Positions 16,563-24,315 of a stretch of 64,000 nt of DNA are shown here, piece after piece. The translations under genes were made by a program, and so were the position numbers. Below the pieces are notes generated by a model. The model saw nothing but the letters and a program-made list of their open reading frames with translations. It had not been told where the DNA came from and ran no database searches. Each line of letters begins with the position of its first letter. The first letter of the stretch is position 1. The DNA is taken from positions 1-64,000 of the forward strand of contig NZ_JADDXU010000019.1 in the NCBI RefSeq assembly GCF_015163075.1. Reading direction: 5' to 3'. The DNA comes from Streptomyces justiciae. GTDB lineage: Bacteria > Actinomycetota > Actinomycetes > Streptomycetales > Streptomycetaceae.

Positions 16563-17189
16563 GTGACTCGTCCGCCCACCGCCGCGCAGCGCCGCGTCAT
16601 CGACGCCGCCGATCCCGTCACCGGGCGGCTGAAGGGTACGGAGGCGCAGCTCGCGGCGCTGGTCAGGCACGGGCTGGCGTTCCGGCACGCGCGCCCGCCG
16701 CACGATCACTTCCTCACGCCGGCCGGGCATCGTCTGCGGGAGGCCGAGCCCGTGGCGCCCGCGCCGGAGACGCCCTCGGCGTCGGGGGTGTTCGCCGCCC
16801 GCATCGGCGGTGAGGAGGATCCGCCGGCCGCGGGTCCCGCCCGGGTGCGGGAGGTGCACAGTGCCTGGCAGGGGCTGCTGGAGCTGCGCCGGATGACGAA
16901 TCCGGACGGGTCGACGGACCGTCCGTGCGGCTGGGAGCGGGCGCATCTGGTGCAGGCCGCAGCGCTCGCCCTGGAGGCGGCGGGGCACGTTCCCGCAGAG
17001 GCCGACGGCGAGCAGGGCTACCGGGTGCGGGCGACCCCGCAGCCCGAGGCCGTCGCCGTGCGCGAGCCCGACGCCGCCGCGCTGAAGGCCTGCTCGGTCA
17101 CGCTGGAGGCGGCGGGCTGGCAGGTCGGCGAGTACACCGAGCCGCGGACCAGAGACCGCTATCTGCTGGCCTCGCCGAGACGCGTGTAA
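16563..17189 (+). CDS. Hypothetical protein, two-part repeat
   Basis: A 208-residue protein I do not recognise. The N-terminal part (TAAQRRVIDAADPVTGRLKG then RHGLAFRHARPPHDHFLTPAGHRL) reads like a winged-helix module in which LTPAGHRLRE is the end-of-domain signature. The C-terminal part (ALKACSVTLEAAGWQVGEY) parallels an earlier HLVQAAALALEAAGHVP, suggesting an internal duplication. GTG start, with a GAAGGGGG sequence upstream. No partner gene is evident. Confidence 0.6.
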   Translation: MTRPPTAAQRRVIDAADPVTGRLKGTEAQLAALVRHGLAFRHARPPHDHFLTPAGHRLREAEPVAPAPETPSASGVFAARIGGEEDPPAAGPARVREVHSAWQGLLELRRMTNPDGSTDRPCGWERAHLVQAAALALEAAGHVPAEADGEQGYRVRATPQPEAVAVREPDAAALKACSVTLEAAGWQVGEYTEPRTRDRYLLASPRRV

Positions 17190-17243
17190 GGCGCACGTGT
17201 CAGGATCGGGCCATCAACTGCCGTGGCACGAGAGGTGATTGAC

Positions 17244-17666
17244 GTGACCGAGCCGTTCGCCGTTCCGGTGACCGTCCGCGGGTACGAGACGGATGTGCAG
17301 GGCCATCTGAACCAGAGCGTCTACATCAACTACGCGGAGCACGCCCGCTGGTCGCTGCTGCGGGCGGCCGGGATCACCCAGGCCGGCCTCATCGGCAGCG
17401 GTGTGGGACCGGTGGCCCTGGAGACCACGATCCGTTATCGGCGGGAGCTGCTGGCGGGTGACGAGGTGGAGGTGAGCTGCGGCTTCGAGTGGGGCGAGGG
17501 GAAGACCTTCCGCATACAGCAGACCATCCGCAAGAAGGACGGCACCGTGGCGGCCGAGATCACGGCCGTCGGCGGGCTGATGGACCTCAAGGAGCGCAGG
17601 CTGGTCACGGACCCGCGGAAGTACTTCAAGGAACTGGCGGCGGATCCGGCCCTGTTCGGACTGTGA
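17244..17666 (+). CDS. Acyl-CoA thioesterase, 4HBT hot-dog family
   Basis: A 140-residue hot-dog-fold thioesterase with the YbgC/4HBT pattern: RGYETDVQGHLNQSVYINYAEHAR holds the catalytic Asp and the HxNxxxY segment, then PVALETTIRYRRELLAGDEV. AGAGGTG lies 9 bp before the GTG at 17244, so this start is preferred; an upstream in-frame GTG at 17223 would add seven residues. It probably hydrolyses short or aromatic acyl-CoA thioesters in the cytosol. The gene after it is convergent, and no operon is apparent. Confidence 0.8.
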   Translation: MTEPFAVPVTVRGYETDVQGHLNQSVYINYAEHARWSLLRAAGITQAGLIGSGVGPVALETTIRYRRELLAGDEVEVSCGFEWGEGKTFRIQQTIRKKDGTVAAEITAVGGLMDLKERRLVTDPRKYFKELAADPALFGL

Positions 17667-17685
17667 GCCGCCCTCGGCCCGCGGG

Positions 17686-18087
17686 TCACACGTCGACCAG
17701 CTCCGGCTGGTGCTCGGTGTCGTAGGCCGCGCGCGACTCGGCGATGTAGACCCTGTTGCGCTCGGCCCAGTCGGTCAGGCGTTGCAGGGTCTCGTGCAGC
17801 TCCGTGGCGACCGGCGTGAGGGCGTACTCGACCTTCGGCGGGACCGTCGGGTGGACCGTGCGCGTGACAAGGCCGTCGCGTTCCAGGTTGCGCAGGGTCA
17901 GGGTGAGCATGCGGCGGCTGATGCCCTCGATGCTGCGCTCCAACTCGGTGAACCGGATGGGCCCCTGGGCGGCGGCGACCAGGATCTGGACGCTCCATTT
18001 CCCGGCGACCCTGTCAAGAACTTCCCGGACCGGGCACGCGTGCGCGTTCACTGCCTCGACGGTTACACCGGTGTTCCTCTGGGACAT
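17686..18087 (-). CDS. HxlR-family regulator
   Basis: A 133-residue single-domain HxlR/MarR-type winged-helix protein. It has the typical CPVREVLDRVAGKWSVQIL start with a helix-1 cysteine, IRFTELERSIEGISRRMLTLTLRNLERDGLV as recognition helix and linker, and a wing (VHPTVPPKVEYALTP). The cysteine in this position senses reactive aldehydes or quinones in several characterised relatives. It diverges from the MFS exporter by 82 bp and is therefore its likely repressor. Confidence 0.88.
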   Translation of the reverse strand: MSQRNTGVTVEAVNAHACPVREVLDRVAGKWSVQILVAAAQGPIRFTELERSIEGISRRMLTLTLRNLERDGLVTRTVHPTVPPKVEYALTPVATELHETLQRLTDWAERNRVYIAESRAAYDTEHQPELVDV

Positions 18088-18169
18088 CGAACTGCCTCCT
18101 TACACCTCTCCTCATGGTCACTCAGGATGCACTCAGTTACAAGTCGTGCACCTAAGGAGAGCGAAGGTC

Positions 18170-19606
18170 ATGTCGACCACGATCGAGTCACCGACGAAGG
18201 CGGGGCTGCCGCCCCGAACGTACTCCCGCTGGGCGTCCCTCGTCGTCCTGTGCGCGGGCACGCTGATGACGATCCTGGACGGCAACAACGTCACGGTCGC
18301 CATGCCGGCCATCCAGAGCGACCTGGGCTTCTCGGCGCCGGGTCTGGCCTGGGTCGTGAACGCCTATCTGATCGCCTTCGGCGGGCTGTTGCTGCTCGCC
18401 GGGCGGCTCGGTGACCTGGTCGGCCGCAAGCGGATGTTCACGGCGGGGCTGGTCGTGTTCACCGCGGCCTCGGTGCTGTGCGGGCTGGCGACCGGGCAGG
18501 GCGTGCTGATCGCGGCGCGTGCGGTGCAGGGCGTGGGCGGGGCGATGACCTCGGCCGTGGTGCTGGGCATGCTGGTCGCGTTGTTCCCCGAACCGCGTGA
18601 ACAGGCCCGTGCCATCGCGGTGTTCAGCGCGGTCGGCGCGGCGGGCGGGGCGCTCGGCACGTTCCTCGGCGGGGCGCTGACCGAGGCGCTGAACTGGCAC
18701 TGGATCTTCCTGATCAACCTGCCGATCGGGATCGTGGCGTGGCTCGCGGCCGTGCGGGTGCTGGCGGCGGACGCCGGGGAAGGGCTCGGCAAGGGCGCCG
18801 ACTACCCGGGCGCGGCGCTCGTCACCGGGGCCCTCATGCTCACGGTCTACGTCATCGTCGGCGCCGGCGACCGGGAGCTGACCGCCACCTTGCTCCTGGC
18901 GGCCCTCGCCCTCGCGCTCTTCACGGCGTTCACTCTCCGCCAGGCCCGGGCCGCCCGCCCCCTGCTGCGGCTGCGCCTGTTCCGCTCCCGGCTGCTGAGC
19001 GGCGCGAACGCCGTGCAGATCCTGATGATCGCGACGATGTACGGCTTCCAGTTCATCGGCGCGCTCTATCTCCAACGCGTCCTTGGCTACGGCGAGTTGC
19101 TCACCGGCACCGCGTTCCTGCCGGCGCCGATCGCGATCGGCCTGCTGATGCTCGGCCTCTCGGCCCGGACGATCGGCCGCTTCGGCGCCTACCGAGTGCT
19201 GCTCGCCGGGCTCGCCCTCATCGTCACCGGCATGGCCCTGCTGGGCCGCGCCCCGGCCGACGGCTCCTATGTCACCGACGTACTCCCGCCCCTGCTCCTG
19301 CTCTCCACCGGGTTCGCCGCCGCGATGCCCGCGTTGACCGGGCTGGCCATGTCGGGGGCACGGGAGGAGGACGCGGGGCTGGCGTCGGGCCTCTTCAACA
19401 CCACGCAGGTGGTGGGAGGTTCACTCGGCCTGGCGGTGCTGTCGGTACTGGCGGCGAGCCGAACGGAGGGACTGCTCGACGCCGGCCGTACGACGCTGGT
19501 GACGGCGACCGCGGAGGGATACCAGCTGGCGTTCCGGGTGGGCACGGGGGTCGCGGTGGCGGCGCTGGCCCTGACGGCGATCGCCTTGCGGCCGCGGGGT
19601 GAGTGA
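18170..19606 (+). CDS. MFS drug exporter, DHA2 type (14 TM)
   Basis: A 478-residue major-facilitator protein, long enough for 14 helices. Motif A (GRLGDLVGRKRMF) lies after helix 2, and TLMTILDGNNVTVAMPAIQ in helix 1 is the DHA2 signature. The antiporter motif C region reads AVGAAGGALGTFLGG. GAAGG lies before the ATG. It probably exports a drug or toxic metabolite by proton antiport. The divergent HxlR regulator is its likely controller; a direct repeat of ACTCAG in the shared promoter region may be a binding site. Confidence 0.88.
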   Translation: MSTTIESPTKAGLPPRTYSRWASLVVLCAGTLMTILDGNNVTVAMPAIQSDLGFSAPGLAWVVNAYLIAFGGLLLLAGRLGDLVGRKRMFTAGLVVFTAASVLCGLATGQGVLIAARAVQGVGGAMTSAVVLGMLVALFPEPREQARAIAVFSAVGAAGGALGTFLGGALTEALNWHWIFLINLPIGIVAWLAAVRVLAADAGEGLGKGADYPGAALVTGALMLTVYVIVGAGDRELTATLLLAALALALFTAFTLRQARAARPLLRLRLFRSRLLSGANAVQILMIATMYGFQFIGALYLQRVLGYGELLTGTAFLPAPIAIGLLMLGLSARTIGRFGAYRVLLAGLALIVTGMALLGRAPADGSYVTDVLPPLLLLSTGFAAAMPALTGLAMSGAREEDAGLASGLFNTTQVVGGSLGLAVLSVLAASRTEGLLDAGRTTLVTATAEGYQLAFRVGTGVAVAALALTAIALRPRGE

Positions 19607-19623
19607 GGGGCGGCGGGACACAG

Positions 19624-19803
19624 TGAAGGCTTGGCACGCCGGCAGGTGAAAGCGCGACGCGGGGCGGGGTGAAAGTGCGGCGCGGAGACAGGCGAAGGTG
19701 CGGCGCGGAGACAGGCGAAGGTGCGGCGCGGAGACAGGTGAAGGCGCGGCGCGACGACAGGTGAAGGCGCGGCGCGAAGACAGGCGAAGGTGCGGCGCGG
19801 CGG
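19624..19803 (+). repeat. 23-bp tandem repeat, 7 full copies plus partial
   Basis: Seven consecutive 23-bp units start at 19624, 19647, 19670, 19693, 19716, 19739 and 19762, and an incomplete eighth starts at 19785. The consensus runs YGAAGGYGCGGCGCG then RAGACAGG. Units 4 and 5 are identical and the outer ones diverge. The period is not a multiple of 3, and long open frames across it on either strand are repeat artefacts. It lies 17 bp after the MFS stop. It is a minisatellite of unknown role. Confidence 0.9.
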
Positions 19804-20015
19804 ATGCTCAGAAGACCCGCCCCGCCACACCCCCAGCCCCCCGCCCCACCACGGCCGCCGCCTCCTCCTGGGGCCTCGGAGTCCGCCCGCAGGACAGCAA
19901 CACACCGCCCAGCGCCTCCACGGCCCGTACGACGTCCGCCCCCACCCCGCCACGCGCCCCCGATGCTCACCCACGTCGCCACGCCCCCCCACGCGCCCCC
20001 GACCCACGCGGCGCC
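19804..20015. other. C-rich intergenic stretch, no convincing gene
   Basis: This stretch has strong strand asymmetry (C-rich on the plus strand, runs such as CACCCCC). A 45-codon minus-strand frame (19808-19945, GTG start) keeps G/C at third positions and reads VRAVEALGGVLLSCGRTP, perhaps a remnant of a gene. No ribosome-binding site or family could be recognised, so no CDS is called. Confidence 0.5.
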
Positions 20016-20873
20016 TCACCCCCCGGCGAACACCCCCTTGTGATCCTCGGCCCACTCCCGATACGACCGCGCCGGCCGCCCCAGCGCCTCCCGTACGTCG
20101 TCCGTGACGGTCGTGTTGCCGCCCCCGCGGGCGAATTCCAGGCCGCCGAGGACTCCCTCCACCGCCTGTTCGCTCAGGCCGGACGCCGACAGTTGGTCCC
20201 TCAGCTGGTCCCGCGACGGGGTGATCGTCTCCACCGGGCGGCCGAGCACCTCGGCGAGCGCCGCGGCCTGGTCGTCGACGGTGATCGCCGCCGGGCCGGT
20301 CAAGGTGTACGTCCGTCCCGCGTGCCGGGCGTCGGTCAGGGCCGCCACCGCCACCTCGGCCACGTCACGCGGGTCGACGACCCCCTGTCGCCCCTCCCCC
20401 GTCATGTTCGGCACGGGTTGGCCCGCCGCGAGGGCCTGCGCCCAGCCCAAGGTGTTCGAGGCGAAGGACGAAGGGCGGAGGATCGTCCACTCCACGTCGG
20501 AGGAGGACCGCAGGGCCTGTTCGCCGGGCAGGTGCCATGTGCCGAAGCGGCCGAACTCGGGCTCGCCGGTGCCGATGGCGGAGAGTTTCACGATCCGCCG
20601 CACCCCCGCCGCCCGCGTCAGCTCGATCAGCCGCACGTCCCGCCCGCCGTCCTCAGGCCCGAGCACCCCCACCAGGAACACGGCGTCGACCCCCGCCAAC
20701 GCCGCCTCCAGGGAGGGTTGGTCGAGGAAGTCCCCGCGCACCACCTCCACGCCGTCGGGCATCACCGCCCGCCCGGGGTCGCGGGTCAGGGCGCGGACCT
20801 TCTCGCCGCGTGCCACGAGCTGTCGTACGACTTCACTGCCGATGGTGCCGGTCGCACCCGTCACTAGGATCAT
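20016..20873 (-). CDS. NmrA-type NAD(P)-binding reductase
   Basis: A 285-residue atypical short-chain reductase/NmrA protein. The dinucleotide-binding motif TGATGTIGSEVVRQL lies at residues 5-19, with the basic residues VRALTRDP after strand 2, consistent with NADPH preference. Later motifs are VDAVFLVGVLG, IVKLSAIG and WTILRPSSFASN. Relatives include quinone reductases (QorB-like) and redox sensors. The ATG at 20873 begins directly before the first strand. It diverges from an AraC regulator 96 bp away, its likely controller. Confidence 0.85.
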   Translation of the reverse strand: MILVTGATGTIGSEVVRQLVARGEKVRALTRDPGRAVMPDGVEVVRGDFLDQPSLEAALAGVDAVFLVGVLGPEDGGRDVRLIELTRAAGVRRIVKLSAIGTGEPEFGRFGTWHLPGEQALRSSSDVEWTILRPSSFASNTLGWAQALAAGQPVPNMTGEGRQGVVDPRDVAEVAVAALTDARHAGRTYTLTGPAAITVDDQAAALAEVLGRPVETITPSRDQLRDQLSASGLSEQAVEGVLGGLEFARGGGNTTVTDDVREALGRPARSYREWAEDHKGVFAGG

Positions 20874-20969
20874 GGCCTCCACGCTGGCGGACGGCCCCAC
20901 GGCAACTCTTGGAAATTCCGGCACGGTTGGCCGACCCGCTCGGCCGTCTCGCCCGCTTACGGTGGAGCA

Positions 20970-21761
20970 GTGATGACGACCGCCCCGGCAGCACCCGCCC
21001 CGCCCCTCTCCGTGCCCGACGCCCTGCGCCCCTGGGTCGCCGAGATCGCCACGGTGACCGGCGGCGAGTCGGTCGCGCATGCCCCCGACACCGCCACGAA
21101 GCTGGTCGTGCGGGTCGGCGAGGACGGTCGGCGCGACGCCCTGGTCGTCGGACCGCGGACGCGCGCCTCGTACCACCGGGCCGGGGCCGAGCGCCTCGCG
21201 TCCTGCGTGCAGCTGCATCTCGCGCCGGGGACGGCACGTCCGCTGCTCGGGGTGGCGGCGGCCGACCTCGTCGGCCGGGTGATGCCGCTGCGGGAGCTGC
21301 CCACGCGTACGGCGCGGCAACTGTCGTACGACACCGCCGACTTGGAGACGGACGAGCTGATCGACCGGCTGACGCACACCCTCGGCCGGCTCCCGCTCCC
21401 GGACTCGCGGGGCAAGCTGCTGCGGGCGGCCGTCGACGCCCTGTCGATGCGCGGCGGCCGGCCGCCGGCGCAGGTGCAGGACGTGGCGCGGGAACTCGCC
21501 GTCAGTGAGCGGCAGTTGCGGAACCTCTTCGCGGAGGGCGTCGGCCTCTCCCCCAAGCACTACGCACGCATCGACCGCGTCCGCGCGGTGCTGGCGCAGG
21601 CGCCGACCGCGAAGTGGGCCGACCTCGCCGCCACCACCGGCTACTACGACCAGGCGCACATGACATCCGACTTCCGCACCCTGATGGGCGTGCCACCCCG
21701 CTCCTTCTTCACCGGCCGCCTCCCCGAGGCCCGCCCCTGCCAGGCCCCCGACCGGCTCTGA
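20970..21761 (+). CDS. AraC-family regulator
   Basis: A 263-residue regulator. The N-terminal half (about 1-160) resembles the DUF6597-like sensory domain of AraC proteins (VVGPRTRASYH, SCVQLHLAPGTARPLLG). The C-terminal helix-turn-helix pair is in VQDVARELAVSERQLRNLF and WADLAATTGYYDQAHMTSDF, followed by the family tail GVPPRSFF. Start may be GTG 20970 or ATG 20973; both fit the GGTGGAG upstream. It diverges from the NmrA-type reductase and probably regulates it. Confidence 0.85.
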   Translation: MMTTAPAAPAPPLSVPDALRPWVAEIATVTGGESVAHAPDTATKLVVRVGEDGRRDALVVGPRTRASYHRAGAERLASCVQLHLAPGTARPLLGVAAADLVGRVMPLRELPTRTARQLSYDTADLETDELIDRLTHTLGRLPLPDSRGKLLRAAVDALSMRGGRPPAQVQDVARELAVSERQLRNLFAEGVGLSPKHYARIDRVRAVLAQAPTAKWADLAATTGYYDQAHMTSDFRTLMGVPPRSFFTGRLPEARPCQAPDRL

Positions 21762-21869
21762 GCGCGGTCCGCGGACTCACAGTGACCTGCTAATGACATC
21801 TCACGGCTTTCCCAAGTCGGCGCGCGACTCTCGACTGCCCTTCCCCGCGCCTGCCTTGGAGCCGACACC

Positions 21870-22679
21870 GTGCCCCTGCTGTCCCGAAAAGCCGCCCGTC
21901 GCACCCTGCTCGCCGCCTTCGGGACGGCCGTGCTGAGCACCCGGTGGCCGTCCGCCGAGGCCGCGGCCACCACCGGGCTCGACGACCCGGAGAAGAAGGA
22001 CATCGCCATGCGGCTGGTGTCGAGCGCGGAGAACTCCTCGCTCGACTGGCAGGCGCAGTACAAGTACGTCGAGGACATCGGGGACGGCCGCGGCTACACG
22101 GGCGGGATCATCGGCTTCTGCTCGGGTACGAGCGACATGCTGGCGCTGGTCGAGCTGTACACCGAGCGGGACCCGGACAATCCGCTGGCCGGCTATCTGG
22201 CCGCCCTGCGCGCGGTGAACGGCACCGACTCCCACGAGGGGCTCGACCCGGGTTTCCCGGCCGCTTGGCGCACGGCGGCCAGGACCAGGGCCTTCCGCAA
22301 GGCGCAGCGGGACGAGCGGGACCGGGTCTACTTCGACCCGGCGGTCGCGCGCGCCAAGAAGGACGGGCTCGGCACGCTCGGCCAGTTCGTCTACTACGAC
22401 GCGATGGTCATGCACGGCCCCGGCACGGACGCCGTCAGCTTCGGCGGCATCCGCAAGCGGGCCCTGCGGAACGCCGAGCCCCCGGCCGACGGCGGCGACG
22501 AGACGACGTATCTGCACGCCTTCCTCGACGCGCGGGTGTGGGCGATGAAGCAGGAGGCCGCCCACAGCGACGTGAGCCGGGTCGAGACCGCCCAGCGGGT
22601 CTTCCTGAAGAAGGGCAATCTCGACCTGGACACGCCGCTCAAGTGGAAGGTGTACGGGGACAGTTACACCATCGCCTAG
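21870..22679 (+). CDS. csn: Secreted GH46 chitosanase
   Basis: Endo-hydrolysis of chitosan outside the cell. The 269-residue protein has an N-terminal export signal with a twin-arginine-like RKAARRTLLAAFGTAVLS; a Tat signal is possible. The GH46 catalytic acid lies in SSAENSSLDW (Glu54) and the catalytic base in DIGDGRGYTGGI (Asp72). Their 18-residue spacing equals that of the Glu22/Asp40 pair in the well-studied Streptomyces N174 enzyme. GTG start with TTGGAG upstream. It is monocistronic; the permease gene downstream is convergent. Confidence 0.93.
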   Translation: MPLLSRKAARRTLLAAFGTAVLSTRWPSAEAAATTGLDDPEKKDIAMRLVSSAENSSLDWQAQYKYVEDIGDGRGYTGGIIGFCSGTSDMLALVELYTERDPDNPLAGYLAALRAVNGTDSHEGLDPGFPAAWRTAARTRAFRKAQRDERDRVYFDPAVARAKKDGLGTLGQFVYYDAMVMHGPGTDAVSFGGIRKRALRNAEPPADGGDETTYLHAFLDARVWAMKQEAAHSDVSRVETAQRVFLKKGNLDLDTPLKWKVYGDSYTIA

Positions 22680-22688
22680 GTAACGCTT

Positions 22689-24074
22689 TCAGTGCGCTGC
22701 GGCGATCTCCTCGCCCGCTTCCATCGGGTGCGTCACGTCCTGCGCGTCGCGCTGCCGGCCCAGGTGGTTGAAGACCAGGTTGAGCGCCACGGCCGCCACG
22801 CAGCCCGTCGAGATCCCCGAGTCGAGCACGATCTTCGCCGTCTCGGGGAACGCGTGGTAGAACTCCGGCGCCGTGATGGGGATGATCCCGACGGCCAGCG
22901 AGACGGCGACGATCAGGACGTTGTTGTCCTTGTCCAGGCCGGCCCGCACCAGGGTCTGGATGCCGCTCGCCGCGACCGATCCGAAGAGGACCACCCCGGC
23001 GCCGCCGAGCACCGGGCGCGGTACGACGGCGATGAGTGAGGCGGCCATCGGGCACAGGCCCATCAGGACCAGGAAGGCGCCGCCGGTGGCGACGACGTAC
23101 CGGCTGCGGATCCTCGTCATCGCGACCAGGCCGATGTTCTGGGCGAAGGCGCTGCACATGAAGCCGTTGAAGAGGGGGCTGATCGCGGAGCCGAGGGTGT
23201 CGGCGCGCAGGCCCGCCGCGATGGTCCGCTCGTCCGCCGGGCGTTCCACGATCTCGCCCAACGCCAGCATGTCCGCGGTCGATTCGGTCATGGAGACCAC
23301 CATCACCACGATCATCGACACGATCGCGGCGACCTGGAACTGCGGGGCGCCGAAGTGGAACGGCGTCGGGAAGCCGACCACGTCCGCGTCCGCGACCGGC
23401 CCGAAGTCGGTGACGCCGAAGGGGATCGCGACCAGCGTGCCGATGACCAGGCCGAGGAGCACGGCGATCTGCTTGACGAAGCCGCGGGTGAACCGGCGCA
23501 GCAGCAGCACGATCACGAGTGTCGTGGCCGCGAGGCCGAGGTAGGTCCTCGAACCGTAGTCGTCCGCCGCGGGGTTGGGCCCTTGCGCCCAGCCGAAGGC
23601 GACCGGCAGCAGGGAGACACCGATGAGCGTGATCACGGTGCCGGTGACGACCGGCGGGAAGAAGCGCACCGCCTTGCTGAAGAAGGGGGCGGCGAGGAAG
23701 CCGAGCAGGCCGGCGACGATGACCGCGCCGAAGATGATCGGCAGCGCGTCGGACTTGTCGTCGGTGGAGGCGACGATCGCCGTCATCGGGGCCACGCCCG
23801 CGAAGGTGACGCCGTTGACGAAGGGCAGCCGGGCGCCGATCTTCCAGACGCCGAGCGTCTGGAGGAAGGTGGCGAGGCCCGCGGTGAAGAGGCAGGCGCC
23901 GGTCAGGAAGGTCAGTTCGGTGCCGGAGAGGCCGACGGCCGCCCCGACTATCAGGGGCGGGGCCACGACTCCCGCGTACATGGCGGCCACGTGTTGCAGG
24001 CCCGTGGTGGCCATTTTCAGCGCGGGGAGTTTTTCGTCGACGGGGTGGGTCTCGTCGGCTCGTTGGGCGGTCAC
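22689..24074 (-). CDS. NCS2-family urate/xanthine permease
   Basis: A 461-residue membrane permease with about 14 predicted helices. The NCS2 signature QNIGLVAMTRIRSR is present, as are MTESTADMLALGEI (the TM8 acidic region) and FVNGVTFAGVAPMTAIV. This is the uric acid/xanthine subgroup (nucleobase:cation symporter-2), so it probably imports urate or xanthine. It lies downstream of 8-oxoguanine deaminase on the same strand, separated by two hairpins, and supplies substrate to uricase. Confidence 0.9.
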   Translation of the reverse strand: MTAQRADETHPVDEKLPALKMATTGLQHVAAMYAGVVAPPLIVGAAVGLSGTELTFLTGACLFTAGLATFLQTLGVWKIGARLPFVNGVTFAGVAPMTAIVASTDDKSDALPIIFGAVIVAGLLGFLAAPFFSKAVRFFPPVVTGTVITLIGVSLLPVAFGWAQGPNPAADDYGSRTYLGLAATTLVIVLLLRRFTRGFVKQIAVLLGLVIGTLVAIPFGVTDFGPVADADVVGFPTPFHFGAPQFQVAAIVSMIVVMVVSMTESTADMLALGEIVERPADERTIAAGLRADTLGSAISPLFNGFMCSAFAQNIGLVAMTRIRSRYVVATGGAFLVLMGLCPMAASLIAVVPRPVLGGAGVVLFGSVAASGIQTLVRAGLDKDNNVLIVAVSLAVGIIPITAPEFYHAFPETAKIVLDSGISTGCVAAVALNLVFNHLGRQRDAQDVTHPMEAGEEIAAAH

Positions 24075-24191
24075 GGCGGTTCCTCCGGGTCAGCTAACAC
24101 GTCGGCTCTGACGTGGGTTTCGTGGAGGTGGTGCGCGGTCGTGCGGGACCGGAGGACGGGGGTGCATGGGGGGACATGCACGGTGACCGTT

Positions 24192-24222
24192 CCGGGGCGC
24201 ACACGTGTGGCATGCGCCCCGG
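24192..24222. other. Hairpin upstream of permease gene
   Basis: CCGGGGCGCA (24192-24201) pairs with TGCGCCCCGG (24213-24222) around an 11-nt loop containing CACGTG. It lies 118 bp before the permease start. It could be a leader structure or, given the palindromic loop, a regulator site. Confidence 0.5.
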
Positions 24223-24259
24223 AGACGGCCGCCATGAACCCCGCTCGGGTTCACGGCTA

Positions 24260-24287
24260 CCGGCCGGGAGCCGTCCCTCCCGGCCGG
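24260..24287 (-). terminator. Terminator after 8-oxoguanine deaminase
   Basis: CCGGCCGGGAG (24260-24270) pairs perfectly with CTCCCGGCCGG (24277-24287) around a 6-nt loop, just past the deaminase stop on the minus strand. Confidence 0.8.
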
Positions 24288-24315
24288 AGATCAAGTGCCG
24301 TACAGAAATACGGAG

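Noticed and set aside
19624..19803. CRISPR-like array
   Set aside because: Units are contiguous 23-bp copies without spacers and no cas genes are present; it is a simple tandem repeat.
19808..19945. 45-codon minus-strand frame in the C-rich gap
   Set aside because: Third-position GC is high and the peptide looks protein-like, but there is no ribosome-binding site, family or partner; possibly a gene remnant.
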